In this document: positions 1 to 4,706 of the stretch, piece after piece
Layout: each line of letters begins with the position of its first letter
How positions within the stretch are numbered: the stretch's first letter is position 1
Source of the DNA: an uncultured Elusimicrobium sp.
GTDB taxonomy: Bacteria; Elusimicrobiota; Endomicrobiia; Endomicrobiales; Endomicrobiaceae
Assembly: GCA_902761395.1 (NCBI GenBank)
Contig: CACWKJ010000064.1
Location: 1 to 5,674, forward strand
Direction: 5' to 3'
DNA length: 5,674 nucleotides
The notes under the pieces: model-generated
The model's database searches: none
The model's input: the letters and a program-made list of their open reading frames with translations, nothing else
Told to the model about the DNA's origin: nothing
Program-made: the position numbers and the translations under genes

Positions 1-574
1 CTGAAATATAATTTGTTTCTATTGTGTTAGCTTCCAAGTTTATATAAGTTATATTGTTTCCTATAGTAACTGTAGATTGTTTTATATCTTGTCTTGAGGT
101 CGCTGCCGCTTCTCCGGATACAGTATCACTCAATGCAAAAATCAAAGTTCCGTCTTTATCTTCATCGCTTACAATGTTTAAATCAAAATCTCTGTTTGAA
201 TCGAGCACAAGAGTTATTGTTCCGTTATTTGTAATTGTGCCCGGTGTTACCGTCGGAGTTTCTCCGGAATTATCCGTACTTTGTATTTTTAAGTTTTGTA
301 TTTCTGCCGTTAAAGAAGAATCTTCATCTACGATTAATTTGGATTGTTCTATTGAATTGCTGCCCATATTTACATTTGCACCCAAATTAACGGTTGTTGT
401 TCCTGTTCCTGCTATTTTACTTGCAAAACTTTCTACTGTTCCTGTAGAAAGAGTCAATGATCCGTTACTTTTTATTGTCGGAGCTTCATTTTCGTTAGAT
501 ATCATGGTAATACTTGATACATTTACTGCAAGAGAAGAATTTTCTGCTATTTCCAAATAGGATTGTTGTAATAC
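1..574 (-). repeat. Second repeat type (stalk-like) after the beta-helix
   Basis: Residues about 667-857 lack the GGAI cores. They show a longer, loose repeat that starts with a Gln-Ser pair followed by a beta-strand: QSYLEIAENSSL at 670, QSKLIVDEDSSL at 743 and QSTVTIGNN at 832, so the spacing is 73 and then 89 residues. Between these are Gly/Thr-rich strands such as SNGSLTLSTGT and NNGTITLVLDS. The segment probably continues past the left edge and may be a stalk or spacer. Confidence 0.5.
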
Positions 575-2572
575 AGCTTCTTCGCCAAGTACCAACTCTC
601 CGCCATTAATTATCATTCTTCCGTTTCCGGTTATACCGCCTTCCATTGTTGTTGTTCCGTTCAAGAAAGACAATTCACCGATATTATGAATATCGTTTCC
701 TACTCCGTTTGCTTTGTTACCGCTAAACACTGAATTGTTTATTGTCATTGTAGAAGCATTGTATATTGCTCCACCATATTGACTTGCTGTGTTTGCTGTA
801 AATGTGGAGTTTTCAATATACATTTTTGCAACATTTCCGGCTAAATCTGCTTCACCGTGATTATAAATTGCTCCACCTAAATTTGCACTGTTTCCTTCAA
901 ACTTTGTGTTTCCTACATATACATATCCATCTTTTGTACTGCTGTTATACAAGAAGTTGTTTATTGCTCCGCCGTTTTTTGTTGCACTGTTTCCTGTAAA
1001 CGTTGAATTCGTTATATCAAGTTTTGCTCCCGAATTGTTACCTAAATCATAGCTTCTTGTTCCTATTGCTCCGGCTCCTGCATTTGAACTGTTTCCGGAG
1101 AAGGTGTTGCTATCTATTATAACCGTTCCTTCGGATCCTATGAACAATGCTCCTGATCCGTCTGAATCGCCTGCAGAACTTGTTGCCTTGTTATTTTCAA
1201 ATGTATTGTTCGTTAATACTGCTTTCTTATATAATCCTACAGCTCCTATTTCGTCTGCTGTGTTTCCTGTAAACGTTACATTTGTTAATGTCAAATCACT
1301 CTTTGTTCCTGCATATATTGCTCCGGCATACAATGCTTTGTTATTTTCAAATGTAGAATCTTGTATATCTGATGTTCCGCGAACAAATATTGCTCCGCCG
1401 CAATCTGCACTGCTTATATTACTATCAAACTTTGAAGATTTTATGTTTACTTTACCATCTGCATATATTGCACCACCATCACTTGTCGAAGTATTTGCTG
1501 TAAATGTTGAATTTTCTATTAACATACTGGCTGCTGTTCCGTCACCATCTTCTGCACCATGGTTATAAATTGCACCACCGATTTTTGCACTATTACTATC
1601 AAACTTAGTATCGTTTATATAAACTGCATCAGAACTGTTATCATTGCTGCTCTTATAAAAATAATTGTCTATTGCTCCACCGATATTTGTTGCAGTGTTA
1701 CCACTAAAAGTGGAACCTACTATTGAAAGATATGCTGTTGAAAAGTCAGGATCTCCACCTTGAATTTCCCCTACAAAATTTCTTGAACTTATTGCACCAC
1801 CATCACCACCACTTGTAGCGGTTGCTTTATTTTCTTCAAAATTACTATTCGTTATTCTTACATCTACTTCGGATCCTAATGCTAATGCACCGGCTGCCCC
1901 CGCACTGTTATTTTGGAAAGTTACATTTGTTAATGCCGTAATCTCTTCTCCATGTCCGAAAAAGCCCATTGCTCCTGCTGCCATACCTGCAATATTGTCT
2001 TCAAAAAGAGAATCATTTACCGTTATTGGTCCCGTTGAAAATATACCACCTGCAACAGTTGAACTGTTTGCAGTAAATGTAGAACCGTTTATTGTTAATG
2101 AACCTCTATTATGTCCTATCGCACCACCGAATGCAATGCCATCTTCACTTGCATATGTTTCATTATTCTTAAATTTGGAATTTTCTATTGTAAGTTTTCC
2201 CTTGTCGTTATTTATTACTGATCCCTCTCCATCTTTAGTAAACTTTTCGAATGTTATATCAACTACGGTTGCAGTTTGTCCTTCCCCCATTTCAAAACCG
2301 GAAGCAGAACCTGCACCGGATACAGTTTTATTATCACCTTTAATAGTTAATTCTGTAGCACCTTGTGTACCTAATGTTGTATCTGTTGTTTCAGCCTCAA
2401 TATTACTTTCAAGTCCTATAACTTGAGGTGTTACCGTTCCATCAGAGATTGCAAGCCCCAATTCTGCAAATGTTGTCGGTGTTGCTCCGTAACTTAACGG
2501 TGTAAATGCTAATGTTACCGTAAGTACTAAAGCAAAAAATTTACTACTTTTTTTAATGAACTTATTAAACAT
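1..2572 (-). CDS. Large secreted beta-helix repeat surface protein (adhesin/autotransporter-like), C-terminus missing
   Basis: An open frame of 857 codons without a stop runs from ATG at 2572 leftwards off the window edge, so the 3' end is missing. The start is set by GGGAGG six bases upstream and by a good signal peptide: a Lys-rich n-region (residues 4-11), a hydrophobic core (about 12-26) and a likely cleavage near SYGA at 27-30. Residues about 35-117 resemble the N-terminal cap of right-handed beta-helix proteins. Residues about 127-633 hold about 17 short units with Asn-Ser-Thr-Phe cores followed by Gly-Gly-Ala-Ile, like the polymorphic outer membrane protein/pectate-lyase type helix. 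Residues about 667-857 form a different Thr/Ser/Asn-rich repeated segment. The only cysteine is Cys391. The role is inferred to be adhesion or another surface interaction; no catalytic motif is visible. Whether it ends in an autotransporter barrel, a sorting signal or another anchor cannot be seen. The gene is divergent from the DUF134-mrp pair. Confidence 0.88.
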   Translation of the reverse strand, partial: MFNKFIKKSSKFFALVLTVTLAFTPLSYGATPTTFAELGLAISDGTVTPQVIGLESNIEAETTDTTLGTQGATELTIKGDNKTVSGAGSASGFEMGEGQTATVVDITFEKFTKDGEGSVINNDKGKLTIENSKFKNNETYASEDGIAFGGAIGHNRGSLTINGSTFTANSSTVAGGIFSTGPITVNDSLFEDNIAGMAAGAMGFFGHGEEITALTNVTFQNNSAGAAGALALGSEVDVRITNSNFEENKATATSGGDGGAISSRNFVGEIQGGDPDFSTAYLSIVGSTFSGNTATNIGGAIDNYFYKSSNDNSSDAVYINDTKFDSNSAKIGGAIYNHGAEDGDGTAASMLIENSTFTANTSTSDGGAIYADGKVNIKSSKFDSNISSADCGGAIFVRGTSDIQDSTFENNKALYAGAIYAGTKSDLTLTNVTFTGNTADEIGAVGLYKKAVLTNNTFENNKATSSAGDSDGSGALFIGSEGTVIIDSNTFSGNSSNAGAGAIGTRSYDLGNNSGAKLDITNSTFTGNSATKNGGAINNFLYNSSTKDGYVYVGNTKFEGNSANLGGAIYNHGEADLAGNVAKMYIENSTFTANTASQYGGAIYNASTMTINNSVFSGNKANGVGNDIHNIGELSFLNGTTTMEGGITGNGRMIINGGELVLGEEAVLQQSYLEIAENSSLAVNVSSITMISNENEAPTIKSNGSLTLSTGTVESFASKIAGTGTTTVNLGANVNMGSNSIEQSKLIVDEDSSLTAEIQNLKIQSTDNSGETPTVTPGTITNNGTITLVLDSNRDFDLNIVSDEDKDGTLIFALSDTVSGEAAATSRQDIKQSTVTIGNNITYINLEANTIETNYIS
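749..1216 (-). repeat. Super-repeat copy B inside the beta-helix
   Basis: Protein residues about 453-608 repeat the order of units seen in copy A, offset by about 235-240 residues. The best-conserved stretch is around residues 556-603 (TKFEGNSA, GGAIYNHG, IENSTFTANT), which pairs with about 322-369 in copy A. Loop lengths differ slightly, so the copies have diverged since duplication. Confidence 0.65.
1451..1933 (-). repeat. Super-repeat copy A inside the beta-helix
   Basis: Protein residues about 214-374 span several beta-helix units in an order that recurs in copy B (749-1216). Shared landmarks in the same order are GAL..GSE, STFSGN, GGAI followed by a Tyr-rich loop, TKF..NSA..GGAIYNHG, and IENSTFTANT. 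This is a duplication of a block of units rather than of a single unit. Confidence 0.65.
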
Positions 2573-2578
2573 TATTGT

Positions 2579-2584
2579 CCTCCC
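2579..2584 (-). promoter_or_regulatory. Ribosome binding site of the surface-protein gene
   Basis: On the minus strand GGGAGG lies six bases before the ATG at 2572. It is the strongest Shine-Dalgarno match in the window and fixes the start codon just ahead of the signal peptide. Confidence 0.85.
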
Positions 2585-2736
2585 GAGACAATTTAAAATT
2601 TTCTTGTTTTTTAATAAAAAAAGCAACAACTACTTTATACTGACTTAATAAAATAGTTTTCTATCGTGATGTTTTTTTTATTTTAAGATTGCGATTATTC
2701 TATAAAAAAAATATTTATGTTGCAATACCTTTTTAT

Positions 2737-2748
2737 TGACGAATATCA
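2737..2748. promoter_or_regulatory. Operator-like box 1 (imperfect)
   Basis: TGACGAATATCA matches the 12-base palindrome TGACAAATGTCA of the other two boxes at 10 of 12 positions. It lies 16 bases upstream of box 2 (start to start), just upstream of the rightward -35. Confidence 0.45.
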
Positions 2749-2751
2749 TTA

Positions 2752-2781
2752 TTGACAAATGTCAAAAATATATGATATATT
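2752..2781 (+). promoter_or_regulatory. Rightward promoter of the DUF134-mrp pair
   Basis: A perfect TTGACA at 2752-2757 is followed after 18 bases by an extended -10, TG-A-TATATT (TG at 2773-2774, hexamer 2776-2781). Transcription would start near 2788, giving a leader of about 33 bases. The -35 lies inside one palindromic box and the predicted start falls at the edge of another, so binding at either box should affect it. Confidence 0.6.
2753..2764. promoter_or_regulatory. Operator-like box 2 (perfect palindrome over the rightward -35)
   Basis: TGACA-AA-TGTCA is a perfect inverted repeat, extended to TTGACA/TGTCAA arms at 2752-2765. It covers the rightward -35. The layout TTGAC-N4-GTCAA resembles the site reported for HcpR, a CRP/FNR-family regulator (recalled from memory). 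The cognate protein is not identified here; the adjacent DUF134 protein is another candidate. Confidence 0.6.
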
Positions 2782-2801
2782 CCATTACTGACAAATGTCA
2801 A
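2772..2801 (-). promoter_or_regulatory. Candidate leftward promoter for the surface protein
   Basis: On the minus strand, TTGACA (complement of 2796-2801) is followed after 18 bases by TATCAT (complement of 2772-2777). This predicts a start near 2765 and a leader of about 190 bases. The -35 comes from the rightmost palindromic box. The match is good, but the long leader leaves room for another promoter nearer the gene; TATAAA at 2639-2634 on the minus strand has no convincing -35. Confidence 0.35.
2789..2800. promoter_or_regulatory. Operator-like box 3 (perfect palindrome at the rightward transcription start)
   Basis: An exact second copy of TGACAAATGTCA, 36 bases from box 2 start to start. 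It begins at the predicted rightward transcription start and also supplies the candidate leftward -35. The placement suits repression of the rightward promoter. Confidence 0.6.
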
Positions 2802-2820
2802 AAAAACACAGGTAAAAATT

Positions 2821-3171
2821 ATGGTTAGACCTTTAAAATGCAGAAGAATTTGCAGTTTTCCGCAAAATTTAATTTTCGGTCCGCAAAATTCGCAAAATGT
2901 AATTGAAATGGCTATTGACGAATACGAAACTATCCGTTTAATAGATTTGGAACAGCTAACTCAAGAAGAATGTGCCGTTAGAATGAATGTCGCAAGAACC
3001 ACCGTTCAGGCAATATACAGCAGTGCACGAAAAAAGCTTGCACAATGTTTAGTAAACAATTCCTGTTTAAAAGTGCAGGGCGGCGATTATAAAGTGTGCG
3101 AATTTGCGGGAAAAACATGTAATAAAAATTGCTGTAAACTTAAAGATATAAAGGAGAACAACAATGAGTAA
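2821..3171 (+). CDS. DUF134 family helix-turn-helix protein, probable regulator
   Basis: This 116-residue protein begins RPLKCRR and carries the FGPQ motif (residues 19-22) typical of DUF134 proteins. Residues about 31-77 form a sigma-70 region 4-like helix-turn-helix: DEYETIRLID at 33-42, then EECAVRMNVARTTVQAIY at 49-66 as the likely turn and recognition helix. The length fits the family. Family members are commonly found beside NifX/NifB-type cofactor-domain proteins, as here, and are presumed DNA-binding; no general target is known. It has nine cysteines (7, 11, 51, 76, 82, 93, 100, 104, 105), four of them in the last 24 residues, which suggests metal, Fe-S or redox sensing (inference). 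The start follows a weak AGG eight bases upstream. Its stop overlaps the mrp start by 8 bases, so the two are probably translationally coupled. It may regulate its own promoter through the palindromic boxes. Confidence 0.88.
   Translation: MVRPLKCRRICSFPQNLIFGPQNSQNVIEMAIDEYETIRLIDLEQLTQEECAVRMNVARTTVQAIYSSARKKLAQCLVNNSCLKVQGGDYKVCEFAGKTCNKNCCKLKDIKENNNE
3152..3156 (+). promoter_or_regulatory. Ribosome binding site of mrp inside the DUF134 gene
   Basis: AGGAG lies seven bases before the ATG at 3164 and within the last codons of the upstream gene. It supports ATG 3164 as the start and the 8-base overlap (3164-3171), an arrangement typical of coupled translation. Confidence 0.8.
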
Positions 3172-4402
3172 CGAAGAAAAAGGTTGTTCATGTTCACATC
3201 ATGACAAACAATCATTTATGGAAAAACCTCACGAAGCAACAAAAATAAAAAAGATTATAGGTATAGTCAGCGGTAAAGGCGGAGTAGGAAAATCGTTGGT
3301 AACATCTTTGCTTGCCGTATCCATGAACAAAAAGGGATATAAAACCGCCATTATGGATGCCGATATTACCGGTCCTTCCATACCGAAATCGTTCGGTATA
3401 AAAGAAAGACCTATCAACGGAGAAACAGGTTTTTTCCCTGTTCTTACAAAAAAAGGTATAGATATAATGTCTATAAACTTGTTGTTGGATAACGAAACAG
3501 ATCCTGTTATTTGGAGAGGTCCTGTTATTGCAGGTGTAATAAAACAGTTTTGGAAAGATGTTATATGGAACGAACAAGATGTTATGTTTATAGATATGCC
3601 TCCGGGAACGGGCGATGTTCCTTTAACGGTATTTCAATCTATACCGGTGGACGGAATTATAGTTGTTACATCCCCGCAGGAACTTGTTTCCATGATAGTT
3701 GAAAAAGCAGTTAACATGGCAAAAATGATGAATGTTCCCGTTTTAGGACTTGTGGAAAACATGAGTTATTTGAAATGTCCGGATTGCGGTAAACAAATTA
3801 ATGTTTTCGGTGAAAGCAAAATAGAAGAAGTTGCCAAAAAGTTTAATATTTCGATTATAGATAAGTTACCTATAGAACCTACAGTAGCATCTTTATGCGA
3901 TAAAGGCGAAATAGAAAAAGTTAAAGATATAAATTTAGAAAAAAATGTTGCAAATATAGAAAAGTTGTTATCTTCAAAACAGGTATCCGTAAAAGAAGGG
4001 CCTATGAAAGTAGCAATAACCTATGAAAACGGTGAAGTATTTCAACACTTCGGACACACTGAAAATTTTAAAATTTATACAATAGAAAACGGTAAAATAT
4101 TGTCCAGCGAAATTATATCAAGTAACGGAACGGGTCACGAATCACTTGCAGGAATGTTAAAAGGGTTGGGAATAGAAACTCTTATTTGCGGCGGTATCGG
4201 CGGCGGAGCAAAAGTTGCTTTGGCACAGGAAGGTGTAACAGTATATCCGGGAACAAGCGGAAAAGCGGATGATGTGATGAAAGATTTTCTAAACGGAACA
4301 CTTAATTATAATCCGGACACAATGTGTTCACATCATAGTCATGAACATGGTGAAGGGCATGATTGCCACGGCGGCGGACACAGTTGCCATCATCATAAGT
4401 AG
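3164..4402 (+). CDS. mrp: Mrp/NBP35-type Fe-S carrier ATPase fused to a NifX/NifB-type cofactor-binding domain, His/Cys-rich tail
   Basis: This 412-residue cytoplasmic protein belongs to the Mrp/NBP35 (ApbC) branch of deviant Walker-A P-loop ATPases, which bind and transfer [4Fe-4S] clusters. The deviant Walker A SGKGGVGKS is at 36-44 (signature Lys38), the switch I MDADITGPS at 64-72, and the Walker B/switch II IDMPPGTGD at 143-151. The C205-x2-C208 pair, which ligates a bridging cluster between protomers in this family, is present. After a linker (about 268-280), residues about 281-378 are a dinitrogenase Fe-Mo cofactor-type domain (NifX/NifB C-terminal fold). Its hallmarks are HFG at 295-297, a conserved His325 and CGGIGGGA at 342-349. 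The tail 387-412 has ten His and three Cys, and the N-terminus has C8-S-C10-S-H12-H13. This suggests metal binding or delivery. No nitrogenase genes are visible, so a role in nitrogen fixation should not be assumed. Genes like this are often mislabelled as chromosome-partitioning ATPases. Confidence 0.92.
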   Translation: MSNEEKGCSCSHHDKQSFMEKPHEATKIKKIIGIVSGKGGVGKSLVTSLLAVSMNKKGYKTAIMDADITGPSIPKSFGIKERPINGETGFFPVLTKKGIDIMSINLLLDNETDPVIWRGPVIAGVIKQFWKDVIWNEQDVMFIDMPPGTGDVPLTVFQSIPVDGIIVVTSPQELVSMIVEKAVNMAKMMNVPVLGLVENMSYLKCPDCGKQINVFGESKIEEVAKKFNISIIDKLPIEPTVASLCDKGEIEKVKDINLEKNVANIEKLLSSKQVSVKEGPMKVAITYENGEVFQHFGHTENFKIYTIENGKILSSEIISSNGTGHESLAGMLKGLGIETLICGGIGGGAKVALAQEGVTVYPGTSGKADDVMKDFLNGTLNYNPDTMCSHHSHEHGEGHDCHGGGHSCHHHK

Positions 4403-4444
4403 AAGGGCAGTTTTTTAAAATTTCTAATTTGTCGTTAATTATAA

Positions 4445-4466
4445 ATTGTCTTAATAATTTGACAAT
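4445..4466. repeat. Inverted repeat upstream of the ferredoxin gene
   Basis: ATTGTC (4445-4450) and GACAAT (4461-4466) form 6-base arms around a 10-base AT-only spacer. The right arm overlaps the -35 of the ferredoxin promoter, so the repeat is better read as a possible operator than as a terminator: the stem is weak and no T-run follows. Confidence 0.35.
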
Positions 4467-4487
4467 AAATAAATAAAGTTATAGAAT
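4459..4487 (+). promoter_or_regulatory. Promoter of the ferredoxin-vorB operon
   Basis: A perfect TTGACA at 4459-4464 is separated by exactly 17 bases from TAGAAT at 4482-4487 (five of six to consensus). Transcription would start around 4493-4496, immediately before the ATG at 4497, implying an almost leaderless mRNA. No hairpin terminator is seen after mrp, so read-through from upstream may also reach these genes. Confidence 0.55.
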
Positions 4488-4496
4488 TGGAACACT

Positions 4497-4700
4497 ATGG
4501 CAAAAATAACAGTTAATCAAGACAGATGTAAAGGTTGTGGACTTTGTATAAATGCATGTCCTAAAAAATGCATTGATTTTTCAACCGAAATTAACAAAAT
4601 CGGTTACCATTATGCGGTATTAAAAAATGAAAAAGAATGTGTTGGTTGCGGATCTTGCTATCAAATGTGCCCCGATACTTGCATAGAAGTGTACAGGTAA
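4497..4700 (+). CDS. 2x[4Fe-4S] ferredoxin-like delta subunit of 2-oxoacid:ferredoxin oxidoreductase
   Basis: This 67-residue protein has two classic cluster motifs: C11-x2-C14-x2-C17-x3-C21-P and C48-x2-C51-x2-C54-x3-C58-P. In the bacterial ferredoxin fold the fourth Cys of each motif ligates the other cluster. The size and the position directly before a VorB-type alpha subunit fit the delta subunit of a multi-subunit 2-oxoacid:ferredoxin oxidoreductase, which passes electrons from the thiamine-diphosphate centre to free ferredoxin. A free ferredoxin is the alternative. Each motif is followed by a further Cys (25 and 62) in a symmetrical CPxxC pattern. The ATG at 4497 is the only sensible start, ten residues before the first cluster Cys; upstream there is only a weak GGA five bases away. 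The stop is six bases before the vorB start, so the two are co-transcribed. Confidence 0.88.
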   Translation: MAKITVNQDRCKGCGLCINACPKKCIDFSTEINKIGYHYAVLKNEKECVGCGSCYQMCPDTCIEVYR

Positions 4701-4706
4701 AAAACA

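Larger units (their letters stand above)
674..2194 (-). repeat. About 17 tandem beta-helix units in the surface protein
   Basis: In the minus-strand protein, residues about 127-633 repeat a degenerate unit of about 20-35 residues: a short beta-strand (LTI, VYI, MYI), then N-S-T-F-x-x-N, then a short loop and GGAI[YFN]. Examples start near residues 158, 238, 279, 317, 352, 374, 430, 518, 556, 583 and 608. Long units carry inserted loops rich in Asn, Ser, Asp and Gly. The pattern matches polymorphic outer membrane protein-type parallel beta-helix coils, where Phe and Ile stack inside and Asn forms ladders. The unit count is by eye. Confidence 0.8.

Noticed and set aside
674..2194. Regular repeats suggestive of a CRISPR array or other DNA repeat
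   Set aside because: The repeats are degenerate at DNA level and in phase with the protein reading frame, so they are beta-helix coils. There are no identical repeats with unique spacers.
54..2426. Several plus-strand open frames of 65-168 codons
   Set aside because: They lie opposite the continuous 857-codon minus-strand frame, which has a signal peptide, a ribosome site and coherent protein repeats. Their products are low-complexity Ser/Val/Pro or Leu/His-rich and look like antisense shadows.
2600..2625. A and T runs upstream of the surface-protein start as a phase-variation switch
   Set aside because: The tracts are short (seven bases or fewer), the region is AT-rich throughout, and they do not lie between a convincing -35 and -10.
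3212..3702. Open frames on both strands inside mrp (minus 3212-3577 and 3229-3417, plus 3511-3702)
   Set aside because: They overlap the well-supported ATPase domain, show no family motif and have no ribosome binding site.
3164..4402. Reading the ATPase and NifX-type domain as evidence of nitrogen fixation
   Set aside because: The NifX/NifB-type domain is widespread in anaerobes without nitrogenase, and no nif structural or biosynthetic gene is in the window.
4403..4445. Possible terminator after mrp (T-run at 4411-4416)
   Set aside because: No GC-rich or stable stem precedes the T-run.
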